64,000 bases of DNA from NCBI RefSeq assembly GCF_023822005.2, contig NZ_CP098806.1, forward strand, positions 2,852,001 through 2,916,000. The letters run 5' to 3'. Shown here piece after piece: positions 45,822 to 55,087 of this stretch. This DNA comes from Dyadobacter fanqingshengii (GTDB lineage Bacteria > Bacteroidota > Bacteroidia > Cytophagales > Spirosomataceae). Below the pieces are notes generated by a model. That model was not told where the DNA came from, did no database searches, and saw only the letters and a program-made list of their open reading frames with translations. The stretch's first letter is position 1. Every line of letters begins with the position of its first letter. The translations under genes and the position numbers were made by a program.

Positions 45822-46790
45822 ATGAATGATGATGCTATTATAGAGCGCCTTGAGAATGATTTGGTTCAGATGACCAGAATAAAAGTTTCCGGGAAGGTGT
45901 TTTCCATCCAGAATCAGGATGTAATTGTTTTCAAGATTAATGCACCGCCTTATGTCTGCATTATTAAGGATTATGACTTTTCAAAAGTGCGGGAAGCTGA
46001 ATCGGATACTGAGAAATGGAAAGCTGTACTTTCAGAGCTGCATATGGTCATCCTGAACAGGTCATTCGAATTGATAAAGGAGGATCTGGTTAGGCTTACC
46101 GGTACACTCGAATTCTACGAATTGAATTGCTATAAAAATTTCCGGACGCCAGCCAGCTATAGAAACGGCAAAATTGACCCAGATATCCTTGATAAAATTG
46201 GCGTGCAGACATTCGTTTATCGCTTGGGAGGGCACTGTGTTGCAATCAAGTCGATAGCAGATATGGATCTAAATTCTTTTATTAACATGGAGCTGTCGAT
46301 CGGTGTATTATTGCGCAGCTGTGTCTTGGATTGCCTTTATATCATGGCATGGTGCAATGATCCGACATTAATCAGCGCCATTGCGTCTGAATCATTTATA
46401 CGCCCATTAGGAAAGGACGTTCCAGACCAGGTGAAGAGCCATTTTAAGGATATAGCAGATTTCTTTAATACAGACGATCTGGACGCTATTAAGGTCATGG
46501 GAATAAAGAACATCCTTAAAATCCTCGAAGGCAAGCCCAATATACAATGGTACGAAAACCTGTATAGCATCTATTCCAAATATGACCATTTCAGCCTGAT
46601 CCCGAACATAGCACCAAAATCACCGGTCGAAAAGCTGGAACTCGTTCTTTTAGCAACGCACATGATAAAGCATTCACTGTGCTCTATGCTTACAATGAAA
46701 AGCGACGACCACCACGACGAATTTGAGGAGATCTTGGGAGTTAAAAACACAACTGAGGACGGTATTAATTACAGCTTTGCTTATGATTGA
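45822..46790 (+). CDS. hypothetical protein, family not recognised
   Basis: A 322-aa soluble protein with no signal peptide. It starts MNDDAIIERLENDLVQMTRIKV. The first 120 residues look alpha/beta (VFSIQNQDVIVFKINAPPYVCIIKDYDF); the rest is helical (KSHFKDIADFFNTDDLDAIKVMGIKNILKILEGK) with an acidic His-containing tail (DDHHDEFEE). It stands alone, preceded by the palindrome region and followed by mobile-element debris. Codon use looks genuine. Confidence 0.65.
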   Translation: MNDDAIIERLENDLVQMTRIKVSGKVFSIQNQDVIVFKINAPPYVCIIKDYDFSKVREAESDTEKWKAVLSELHMVILNRSFELIKEDLVRLTGTLEFYELNCYKNFRTPASYRNGKIDPDILDKIGVQTFVYRLGGHCVAIKSIADMDLNSFINMELSIGVLLRSCVLDCLYIMAWCNDPTLISAIASESFIRPLGKDVPDQVKSHFKDIADFFNTDDLDAIKVMGIKNILKILEGKPNIQWYENLYSIYSKYDHFSLIPNIAPKSPVEKLELVLLATHMIKHSLCSMLTMKSDDHHDEFEEILGVKNTTEDGINYSFAYD

Positions 46791-47050
46791 TGTTACAGGC
46801 ACAGATCATTTAGGCCTTTTTGGGTGCTGCCAGCATATTACCAGTTTCTATGTGTTGCAGAACGGTTTAGCCACTCGGTAGGAGGATCTCGCCAGGGAAG
46901 GCACCGTCAAAGCTCAGGATAGCAGTTTCAACGGCCATAATCTACAATTTAATGCTCCTATCCTGAAAAAGGCCTGGCAGCCGCGCCGGATAGGAAAGCG
47001 GGTACTGGGTGATCAAGCCCATACCGCCACTACAGTCAGGATAGACGGGT
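46791..47050. other. degenerate sequence left of the IS3 element
   Basis: No intact gene. The minus strand contains a protein-like but stop-interrupted reading (GAFPGEILLPSG, then ETGNMLAAPKKA) that I cannot assign. It is not the missing part of the IS1182 transposase found on the other side of the IS3 element, so the IS3 insertion was followed by a deletion or rearrangement here. Confidence 0.35.
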
Positions 47051-47090
47051 TGTGTTATTCCCTGTTTGGTGATCAATTGTTGAATAGAGC

Positions 47091-47988
47091 CTATCCCGCT
47101 TGTTTAAACTCATCTGGTGTTAAAAAACCAAGTGCTTGATGTGGTCTTTGCGTATTGTAATCGTTAATCCAGTGGTCAACCACTTCTCGAACTTGTGGCA
47201 AACTTCTGAATAAATAAGCATTGAGAACCTCGCGACGAAAAGTGCCATTGAATCGTTCGATGTACGCATTCTGTGTCGGTTTGCCAGGCTGTATCCAACG
47301 CAATTCTATTTCATTTAATTCACACCATTCAGTCAACGCAATGCTGATAAACTCAGGCGGCCGCCGCGCGGTCCATTGTCGCATCGTAGGCAGCTTGGTT
47401 TGCCATGTGTTTCGATTACCTGTTCCAGAAGCCGGACAACCCGCCTTGCAGGTAGGGAAAAGTCAATATCTATCCCCAGAGCTTGCCGATTATAATCATC
47501 CAATACATTCAAGGCGGCCGCCGCTGCGTACGAAAACGACGTCCATCTTTCAATACGTCAGACAGCGCGGCTGCCGCATAAAGTCAAGAGACCAAACTTG
47601 GTTGAGCCCGGTTGGTTTTGCTAAGGGTTGTCGAATCCGATCTGGTAACCGCTTTTTCCTACGCCTAGGTAAATTCAAGCCTAATAAGCGACAAATACGC
47701 CAAATCCGCTTATGATTGAAAGAATACAATTGTTTGCGCAGTCTGTAACGGATCTTCCGCGCGGCGGCCGCCAGAAACCCCAACCAGGATGACGGTGCGC
47801 GACAGCTTGAACGGCCTGTTCAACTTCATTATCAGATTGACGTTTGGATTGATAAGCAAACATCCGTCGGCTTAATCCTGCTAATCGGCAAGCTCGCTGC
47901 TTGCTAAAAGCTTTTGTTTTAACCATCCAATGCGCAAACTGACGACGCTGAGCAGGCCCTACCACCGCCAGGCGGCCCTGTTTTTTTT
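47091..47988 (-). pseudogene. IS3 orfB transposase (DDE), disrupted by short GC-rich insertions
   Basis: Reading across the breaks gives a full IS3 OrfB: VGPAQRRQFAHWMVKTK, HRHPGWGFW, KIRYRLRKQLY, NQVWSLDFM, SDVLKDGRRFRT, LNVLDDYN, THGKPSCLRCDNGP, EFISIALTEWCE, IQPGKPTQNAYIERFNGTFR and HQALGFLTPDEF. Each break coincides exactly with a 14-bp GC-rich insertion (47357-47370, 47513-47526, 47563-47576, 47757-47770); removing these restores the frame each time. The DDE residues are otherwise intact. OrfB is normally made by -1 frameshifting from orfA. Confidence 0.88.
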
Positions 47989-48267
47989 CAAAGCCTCTTT
48001 TACCACTTCATGCTCCAAACTCAACTCCGCATACATCCGCAGCGGCGGCCGCTTTTTCAACCGTCTGTTTTCCTCTTCCAAATCCTTCATCCGTTTCAAC
48101 TCTGAAACCTCCATACCACCATATCGTTGCCGCCAATTGTAAAAAGTGGCTTCGCTGATTCCATGCTCACGGGTAATCTGAACAACTGTTTGCCCGTTTT
48201 GCTGCTGCTTTAGAATGGCCACGATCTGGGCCTCGCTGAATCGATTCTTCTTCATGTTCCTTTCCAT
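47959..48267 (-). CDS. IS3 orfA (helix-turn-helix, leucine-zipper protein)
   Basis: A 102-aa OrfA starting MERNMKKNRFSEAQIVAILK (an internal ATG at 48255 is likely the real start). The helix-turn-helix is VVQITREHGISEATFYNWRQRYGG, followed by EVSELKRMKDLEEENRRLKK. A 15-bp in-frame insertion (48037-48051) adds RPPLR just after the leucine zipper, which is foreign to the family. The A8 run at the 3' end allows a -1 slip into orfB. Confidence 0.85.
   Translation of the reverse strand: MERNMKKNRFSEAQIVAILKQQQNGQTVVQITREHGISEATFYNWRQRYGGMEVSELKRMKDLEEENRRLKKRPPLRMYAELSLEHEVVKEALKKNRAAWRW
47980..47988 (-). promoter_or_regulatory. A8 slippery site for -1 frameshifting, IS3 orfA to orfB
   Basis: On the minus strand, eight A residues followed by C near the end of orfA. 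Slipping back one base joins KKK to QGRLAVVGPAQRRQ of orfB in an open frame, the standard IS3 arrangement. Confidence 0.7.
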
Positions 48268-48328
48268 TTATGAGAATCTAATCGGAAAGCTCCATTTATT
48301 CAACGATCACTTTTAGGGGAAGCTTACA

Positions 48329-49353
48329 TAGGTAACCCATTCCCTTTCTGGTTTGTACTTTCCAAAAACAGGAATCCATGGTGTGATATTTCTTAGTTCC
48401 AGGAATTCATAGTTAAACCCATTTGAGTACCCTGCGTCTGCTAATAGCTCTGTCATCCGAAGATCATTAGCCTTTAATCGTTTTTGGACTTGCACCGTCA
48501 TTGCTGGCAGATATTGACTGTCTCTGCCATCGGCGAAGTCTGCCTGTATATGACTAATTACGCCCTGACCTGAATCTACAGCCATACTGCAGTGGTAGTT
48601 AAGTTTTCTTGCCTTGCCAGGCTTTACTGAAATACGAGCATCCGGATCATGCGGATTATAATGTGTTTTATTACTGAATAACTGAGCTTTTTCATGAGAA
48701 GCGCCGCTGGCGCCGACTGGATTTTTACGCAGTTTATCGTGGACATGTTTCACACGGTTCAAATGATGCTGTGGAGCAGTGATCAACCCCACTGTCGAAG
48801 GTGTAGCAGTGATGACTGGCTCTTGGTTCTCGGTATTCACTGCTGCAAAGTGCCTTTCAATAGATTGAAAAGGCTTTTTCAGTTCAAGACTTTCCATTGA
48901 AGCATTGGCCTTAATCGGTGCCGAATCCAGGGCTTGGGTATGTCCACTAACCATGCCCTTGTCAACACACAGAGCAAACACCTTGTTGAATAGAGATTCA
49001 AAAACACTATCTGGATATAATTGCCTGGTCCGGCTAATAGTCGAATGCCAAGGTAGCTGCTCGTCAATATCATAGCCCAAAAAATAAAGAATGTCCATGC
49101 GCATTGAGCAGTGATCTACCAACTTGCGGTCAGACGTTACATTTTCGAGGTAGCCGACAAGCATTAGCTTAAAAAACACGACCGGGTCTATGGAAGGGTT
49201 TCCAGTGCTTCCATAAAGCGCTCTGGTTTCTTTGTGGATGGAGTTCAAATCCAGCGATTCTCTCAGCCTTCGATAAAAATTAGCCTTCGGAATCCGCTCG
49301 GATAACTGGAAGCTCATGAACAGTTTTTCCGTGTAGTTTTTTCTTCCTTGCAT
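48329..49353 (-). pseudogene. IS1182-family transposase, truncated at the C-terminus by the IS3 element
   Basis: About 340 residues of an IS1182/IS5-like transposase: MQGRKNYTEKLFMSFQLSERIP, DPVVFFKLMLVGYLENVTSDR, ALDSAPIKANASM (first catalytic Asp), NKTHYNPHDPDARISVKPGKARKLNY, MAVDSGQGVISH and LLADAGYSNG. The reading enters IS3 end sequence after REWVTY, so the C-terminal part with the catalytic Glu is lost. Intact relatives are about 500 aa. Upstream sequence to about 49440 is the rest of the old element. Confidence 0.88.
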
Positions 49354-49553
49354 TCCTGAAGTTACAAAAAATTCAGGGTAGTAATAAATAAATTAGGCGT
49401 TTTCTGGCGTGATTTTCAAATTATTATCGTGGTTTAAGAATGTGAACAGGCCAGCCGCTCGAAGAACGACATTGCATGTCTTTCTAATTTCAGTTGGTCA
49501 GTTACAGAAAACGATTCGTATTTTCTAGAATTTTTAGATTCAGTTGGACACAA

Positions 49554-50390
49554 CTATTTATTTCTGAAAATGAATTCATTGCATCGCTTTGCGAAGTGTT
49601 TTGGATTACTAAACCAGGGATCATGGCCAGCAACAGGAAAGGTGTGTAATTCAACTTTTGGAAATAGCTCCATATACTTGTCTACCCAATCATACCTATG
49701 GCTACGCTCTCCATTAAACATTAGAATAGGTACACGGATTTTAGCCAGACTGTCAGCGATCGGCGCCGAGATTAAACTTGCCATGGCCTCGTGAAGTTGT
49801 ATCCCTGATTCTACCTCTAGCATTTTTGAAATTTCTATGGTATCTAGTTCAATTGTTCCATCTGATAGAAGAGATTCTGCCAGCGCCTTTTCATGCATTG
49901 GCTGCTTGTGCGGTTTGTTATATTTAAATTCACTATCTCTAATGTAAGGTGCTCCTTCACCCATCCATCTGACCGTTCCACTTAAAATAAGGCCTTTAAC
50001 ACTTTTGGGATAAGTATAGACATACAGTATTGCAAGTAAGCTTCCCCATGATGACCCAGCCAAAAATATTTTTTTTCTGGGAGCCAGATCCGTGATAAGC
50101 CGTTGTAAGTCCTTCACATGATCCTTCCACGTGTAGCTGTTGCTTCGCTCACTTTTACCACAACCTCTTTGATCGTAGTAAATGATTGTAGCACTCCCGC
50201 CTAGTAGATCAAGCTCCGGTCGAAGGTACTCGTGATGACATGCAGGCCCGCCATGTAGCACTATCACCACTTCCGATTTATTGCCAAGTTTCCAATAAGC
50301 TAATTGCGGGTGGCCCTTTACGAGCCCCTGCTGGCCAAATACTGTATAAAAACTGGCTGAAAGTATCGCAATAAGCAATTGTGACCGCAT
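49554..50390 (-). CDS. exported alpha/beta hydrolase (proline iminopeptidase-like)
   Basis: About 278 aa from the ATG at 50390 (MRSQLLIAILSASFYTVFGQ, a signal peptide); the open frame begins 45 nt earlier. HGGPACHHEY gives the oxyanion region, YYDQRGCGKSE is the family motif after it, GSSWGS holds the nucleophilic Ser, and VAGHDPWFS the catalytic His. These are features of S33 peptidases and related hydrolases. Likely periplasmic; substrate not predictable. It stands alone, next to the IS1182 remnant. Confidence 0.88.
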   Translation of the reverse strand: MRSQLLIAILSASFYTVFGQQGLVKGHPQLAYWKLGNKSEVVIVLHGGPACHHEYLRPELDLLGGSATIIYYDQRGCGKSERSNSYTWKDHVKDLQRLITDLAPRKKIFLAGSSWGSLLAILYVYTYPKSVKGLILSGTVRWMGEGAPYIRDSEFKYNKPHKQPMHEKALAESLLSDGTIELDTIEISKMLEVESGIQLHEAMASLISAPIADSLAKIRVPILMFNGERSHRYDWVDKYMELFPKVELHTFPVAGHDPWFSNPKHFAKRCNEFIFRNK

Positions 50391-50435
50391 AATAAAAAAG
50401 GCTGTTCGTATTCTAAGATAAAGCCAATCTCTCAC

Positions 50436-50859
50436 TTTTGCTATTCACCTTTATATACATAAATCACAGCAAGTCAGGGGACTATTTAACAGGACAGTTC
50501 TGCAACGGCCACCACCGTTTCCGCGTACACCGGACAAATAACATAATCGAGAAAAAGATACGATTTAATGCATAGTCCAACTGGTCCTGGCAGGAACTCT
50601 AAAGATTAGCTTTTGCAATTTTTAAGACGTTTTAGTTTGTGCCTTAAAAGTAAGGGAAAGCAACTCGCTGTTATAACAAAATTATATGTAGCATTCTCGA
50701 AACCCGATGTTACTAAAAGTGAGTAAATTCTAAATATTAACTTGGCTCTCAAGGCGTCATTCCGAAAATAAACGTTTTCCTATACAACCAATGAACAACT
50801 TCTATGAGTATTTGCACGGCGTTAATGTGAAATACGGTGATGATAGGTAAATTTGTAAA
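50436..50859. other. gene-free region upstream of the hydrolase and Crp-like remnant
   Basis: About 420 nt, AT-rich, holding the divergent upstream regions of the hydrolase gene (minus) and the Crp-like fragment (plus). No RNA gene or strong repeat is seen. Confidence 0.45.
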
Positions 50860-51126
50860 GTGGAAAATTCGCTTATCTCTTATCTTCAGAGAGTCAGATC
50901 GCTCTCCTCAGTTCAGAAGGAGTTGATAAGTGCTGCGTTTCACCCCTTAAAAGTAGAGGAAGATGCCTGTCTTTTCCCCGGCGGGACCGTGTGCCATCAC
51001 CTGTATTTTATTACTAGAGGGGTCCTGAAATTTGTACTCTCTGACGATTGGTGTAAGGATGCCATCCATTTTTTTCTTCGGGATCGGTTGTTTGGGCAAA
51101 AGAGCACGCTGGTATTCTTCCGATAG
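50860..51126 (+). pseudogene. Crp/Fnr-like regulator, N-terminal fragment
   Basis: 88 codons: MENSLISYLQRVRSLSSVQKELI, then PLKVEEDACLFPGGTVCHHLYFITRGVLKF, the start of a cyclic-nucleotide-binding-type beta barrel as in Bacteroidota Crp/Fnr proteins. The frame closes after FFLRDRLFGQ, about half-way through the sensor domain, and the DNA-binding helix-turn-helix is absent downstream. A truncated gene. Confidence 0.7.
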
Positions 51127-51870
51127 ATCGTCTTGACAATTCTCTTCGTGCCGTCGTTCGCAATACATTTCTGTTTTAATGGACACACGTCGCGCAATCA
51201 CTTTTGATAGTCCAATGTGTCTTTAAGTGCATGCCCTCTGTACTGTACTCATGTGACCGAAATTGTAATTTCTTTCCATTGTGTAATTATCCCTTGACAA
51301 CAGACAAACGACAACAAGGGTTCAAGAATTTAATTTTAGCACCAAGGTCCTCGTCTCGGTTTAGCAAATAAAACTCATAGTATATTAACGCCAAAGACAC
51401 ATAGCTTTTTTCCGGTGAGCACTCAAATTCACAGGAAAATGCTCACCGAATTGCTCACCAACACGAGGAGCTTTTTTGCACAGCTTGTCAAAGTTGATAC
51501 TGACAATCAACTAGTTAAATGCCTTAAAACAAGAATAGCGGAGGAAACACCTCCGCTATAACTAATTGAATATTATGCACTTATGCGCCCTGCAGAGAGA
51601 GAGGGACATGATGTCTGTCTATATCTAACTGAAAGCCAATTCCTTACATCAGAATAAAAAAACCTGCTCACCGAATTGCTCACCTTGATTTTCTTTGGGC
51701 TGCAACTACCCTCAAATTTAACGATGATTTCATTGATGAACAAAATACTTAATTTACGAAATTCGTTATCTTATGTTCCTGATTTTCGACACCAAATTCT
51801 GTAAAACAATGCTCATAAAGTCATCTTTGGGCAGATAGCTCGCTTATAGATTCTTGAAATGGCAATTTGA
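51127..51870. other. gene-free region containing the right repeat
   Basis: No gene. It holds the right copy of the ~210-bp repeat (51393-51610) with its hairpin, and the third copy of the GCTCACC-GAATT-GCTCACC motif at 51666-51684. It ends at the IS66 C-terminal remnant. Confidence 0.6.
51393..51610 (+). repeat. right copy of ~210-bp imperfect direct repeat
   Basis: Same orientation as 35803-36020. Shared blocks include CAGGAAAATGCTCACCGAA, ACTGACAATCAACTAGTTAA and the AGCGGAGG-AAACA-CCTCCGCT hairpin (51537-51557). The two copies bound about 15.6 kb that holds the stress genes and the IS3/IS1182 nest. An IS66 remnant lies beyond each copy. Confidence 0.75.
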
Positions 51871-52577
51871 GACGTATCCTTCGCTTGGCTTTTAGCCCCA
51901 TTAGATGGCGTGGTTCTCTTTGATTATAAACCTACACGAGGTTCAGTGGCTACAAAAACCATGTTGGAAAGCCTTAAAGACTATTTGCAAACAGATGGGT
52001 GTCCGGTTTACGAAAAGCACTGAAAACGGAAAGATGTTATCCATCTGGTCTGCTGGGCGCATGCCCCGCCGAGTGTTTGAACGGGCGCTGGATAATGACA
52101 AGGTCAGCACAAAGGGCGCTATCCATGATCCAGGCGCTCTATGGCGTCGAGCGCAAAGCGAAAGAACAGGGGTTGGATGCGGCGGCAATCAAAATGCTGC
52201 TGCCAAAAAAATCCTTACCGGTCATCAACGAGTTGGGTAAATGTATATTCGAGCAAATAAAAAGCACGCTTCCCAAGAGCCAAATTGGAAAAGCGATGCA
52301 ATACAGCTACGCCCACGGGGATACGCTAAGTGCATATCTGCACGATGGAAATCTATTGATAGAAAACAACCAAATCGAAAACGCCATCCGCCCTTTGGCC
52401 CTGGGCACAAAAAAATTACTTATTCGCAGGATTCTACGATGCCGCACAACGAGCTGCCATGATCTATTCTTTTTTTTGCAATCTGCAAAAAACACAGCTT
52501 CAATCCCTTCCATTGGCTAAAACACACCCTGCAAAACATCTGTACCATTAACCACAAGCACATCAAAAGCTTTTAAC
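51870..52577 (+). pseudogene. IS66-family transposase (TnpC), C-terminal half, frameshifted remnant
   Basis: Across shifting frames the plus strand reads LAPLDGVVLFDYKPTRGS, SLKDYLQTDGCPVYEK, HLVCWAHA with RRVFERALDND, ALYGVERKAKEQGLD, GKAMQYSYAHGDTLSAYL, GNLLIENNQIENAIRPLALG, AGFYDAAQRAAMIYSFF and finally HTLQNICTINHKHIKS. This is the C-terminal half of IS66 TnpC, starting where the other remnant at 35045 stops. Multiple frameshifts and stops make it inactive. Confidence 0.88.
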
Positions 52578-52587
52578 CGCAAAACTT

Positions 52588-52866
52588 CTACAAAATCCCC
52601 CAGTTAATCAACATGTAGTTTATCGGCCGGATACCAATCACTGAGATTACAGTTTTGCCAAATTCGGTAAGGCTGTATTCTACTTTTGGTGGTACCACGG
52701 GATAAATTTTTCTCGGAACCAGTTCGTGTTCCTCGAATTCTTTCAACTGAATATTCAGAACCCTGCGTGAGGCGTCGAGGATTTTAGTGCAGTTCGCTCG
52801 GGCGGTTGTGACCGATACGAATAAACCATAGCAAGCGGATTTTTCATTTGCCGTACAGTACTTCAC
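52588..52866 (-). pseudogene. HxlR-family regulator remnant
   Basis: The C-terminal part is clear: SRRVLNIQLKEFEEHELVPRK, YPVVPPKVEYSLTEFGKT and a final WG, the HxlR winged helix. The N-terminal part continues in another frame (LLWFIRIGHNRPSEL), so at least one frameshift breaks the gene. It abuts the end of the IS66 remnant. Confidence 0.75.
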
Positions 52867-52939
52867 CGATCAGGTCAAGCCCACGATTCATGTTCGGAAA
52901 TTTGCGCCAGTCAAATTCCCTTTAACCAACTGGCGGGCA

Positions 52940-53640
52940 ACCTAGCCCAGGAAAAAAAATGCTTTCCCTGCGTTCGAAACCGTATCGATCAATCCCACCA
53001 CGAAGGCTTTGGCGATCAGTGAAATGGTTCCAAAACCTTTTCCAAAAAGTGAAAGTGCGGGGATATAGGCCTGGATCAAATCCAAGATGGCCTCAAATAC
53101 AACTGCACGACTGCCAGGCCAGAAACGCATTAAAAGCAACATTTACCGTGTTGACGCCATCTGTCATTTTCGACCGCCCTTTTTATTGGGTTCGTCCAGC
53201 GCATCTCCGACGCCCTTCATTTCCGTACCGAACGTGTTTATACGGTCTTCCAGTTCTTTGAGCTGCTTGGATTTGGCGATAAAATCGGTCGTGCCCGGCG
53301 TCATTTTGGGAATTTCGCGCGTCGTATTGCGGACTTCGGTTTGCAGCTGTTTGTAGGTAAGCGGCCCAAACCCAGTTCACTGCGTAGCTTTTGCTGTACG
53401 ACCTAGTTTTGGCTAATTTATGTATTTAAATTAGTCCATTCTGCTGACTCTTTTAGGACTTATCTTAAGGCTTTTTCCAGATCCCAGTACTACTTTTCCA
53501 GCAGGGCCAGTTTATTGCGGGCTTCGTCGCCTTCGATTTTGACGGTTAGCGATACCGTCTGGTTTTTGCTGAAATGCCACTTGTTTAGCTCCGTTTGAAT
53601 TTGGTGGTAATAAAATTTACACTTAGCGAAAGCGAAAAGA
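52940..53640 (-). pseudogene. phage tail tape-measure protein remnant
   Basis: Scattered minus-strand frames read as pieces of a Bacteroidota prophage tape-measure protein: TVSLTVKIEGDEARNKLALL near 53500-53600, then LGPLTYKQLQTEVRNTTREI, TPGTTDFIAKSKQLKELEDR and EMKGVGDALDEPNKKGGR near 53180-53390, then AIYIPALSLFGKG-like and FVVGLIDTVSNAGKAFFF near 52950-53140. Many frameshifts. It is unrelated to the eCIS tape measure. It is a trace of a lost prophage or phage-like element. Confidence 0.65.
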
Positions 53641-53693
53641 CACAGATATCTAGATAATATTACATGTACAAATTCAGATGGGTTACAATAAAT

Positions 53694-55087
53694 ATGAAAA
53701 CAGTGCTTGTAGCTGTATCAGTTTTTATTTTCTCCGCACTTCTTTCTCGATGTAAAAGTGAGAATGATAGCAAATCGAAAATTAGAACATATAAATCAAG
53801 TAATAAACCAGGTGCTTTTGGTGAAGAAAAAGATACAGTTTTAAAAACCGATAGATATGAATCTACACTAATTAAAAACACTGTTCCGATTTACACAGAT
53901 TCTATCATGGAGTTCTATGGTGGATTTGCAGATTCGCCAGTGAATTTCTTTTGGGAAAGTACTGTATTGTTTGCAAGTATGTTGTTTAAAAATCCCGTAA
54001 ATATTTTCGAAGATATACCTTCTGCAGATACTTCATATTCAATTAGAGCGGCATCATGTGATTTTCTTATGAATGTGGAAATCCATTCTTCGTCCTACCG
54101 ATCAGTTGATCTAGATGGATGCGCATTTTGGGGCCTGTTAGAACTTAGAAGCCCATATCATTTTAGTATACCTGAACTCGAGCAGGCATTTTTTAACGAA
54201 ATTAGAATCAACAATTCTGAATTTCATCGATCGCTACATTTTATCGATGGTATTTCTGCATCCAAGATAACATTTAGCGACGTAACAATTTGGGGCGATT
54301 CGTTGGGACTTAAAGGGCATTACAATGAGCCACCTAGTCTATCGTCTCTTAGAGTTCCCTCAGTCTTGATATATGATTGCGGAATTATCGATTCGACATG
54401 GTCGGATAAGATGGACTTCAGTAGTTGCCTATTACCTGATAATAGAACGGTAAAGAGCCAGCTCCATTTTAAAAATATTGATCATCAAATAGGATTCATT
54501 GTTCCATCCGAGGTGTTCTACATTACCTTCGACGAAGCAATATCAAATAATTCGAGAATGGCCTTTTTCGAAAAGCTAATCGTCAATTGTAAAGAAAGTG
54601 CCATGTATCAGAGTGTGGACGATTGGACAATCGAATTTAAATACTATCAAAATATTTATAATTATGGTTTTTTTGGTAAAATTTTAAATTTTTTTCAAAA
54701 AAAATGATGGAACTATGGATATTCACCTTGGAAGGTTGTCATTTTATGGACACCTATCATATTCGTTATTTTTTGGATAATTAATTTTCTTAATATCCAA
54801 CGTATTGTAAAAAGCGTCTATCACGACAAGGAACTAGGTAACAATTTTTTTATTAATGAAATTGATCAGAATAAGGATACTATTAAGAGCTTAACTAATC
54901 CAATGCTAAATTCTACTTGGAATAGGATGTCATATTCCTTTTTCCTAACCATGGTGTTGTACTTTGGATTTAAAGTGAAGCATGAAGCTGTAAATTATCA
55001 GAATGGTTGGGGGATGGCCTATATATACTTAATATACCTAGTGGGATTGTTCCACGTTGCCTATTGCGCATCTTTACTATTAAAATA
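53694..55087 (+). pseudogene. predicted lipoprotein/membrane protein with in-frame TGA
   Basis: The ATG at 53694 gives MKTVLVAVSVFIFSALLSRC, a signal or lipoprotein-like start. A beta-rich body follows with pentapeptide-like strands (SCDFLMNVEIH, DGCAFWGLLELR, KITFSDVTIWGDSL). The frame stops at TGA 54705-54707 after FFQKK and continues at once in the same frame as WNYGYSPWKVVILW, two transmembrane segments and a tail ending LLLK at 55087. Both halves together give about 464 codons. The in-frame TGA is probably a nonsense change. AT-rich compared with neighbours, suggesting transfer. Confidence 0.65.

Larger units (their letters stand above)
47051..48328 (-). mobile_element. IS3-family insertion sequence, about 1.28 kb
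   Basis: Likely ends are TGT...ACA. The left end TGTGTTATTCCC...GTGATC and the reversed right end TGTAAGCTTCCCC...GTGATC share an imperfect inverted repeat of about 35 bp. Both orfA and orfB are present on the minus strand. The element interrupts an IS1182 transposase on its right. No clear target duplication is visible. Five short GC-rich insertions inactivate orfB. Confidence 0.8.

Noticed and set aside
47961..47988. GC-rich stretch at the orfA/orfB junction of the IS3 as a further insertion
   Set aside because: A -1 slip on the A8 run gives a continuous OrfA-OrfB reading (KKKQGRLAVVGPAQ), so this stretch can be native IS3 sequence.
40216..54707. TGA read as tryptophan (alternative genetic code)
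   Set aside because: TGA ends several intact genes here, for example the tube gene ending at 22749, and TGG is used freely for Trp, so the two in-frame TGA codons are better explained as mutations or errors.
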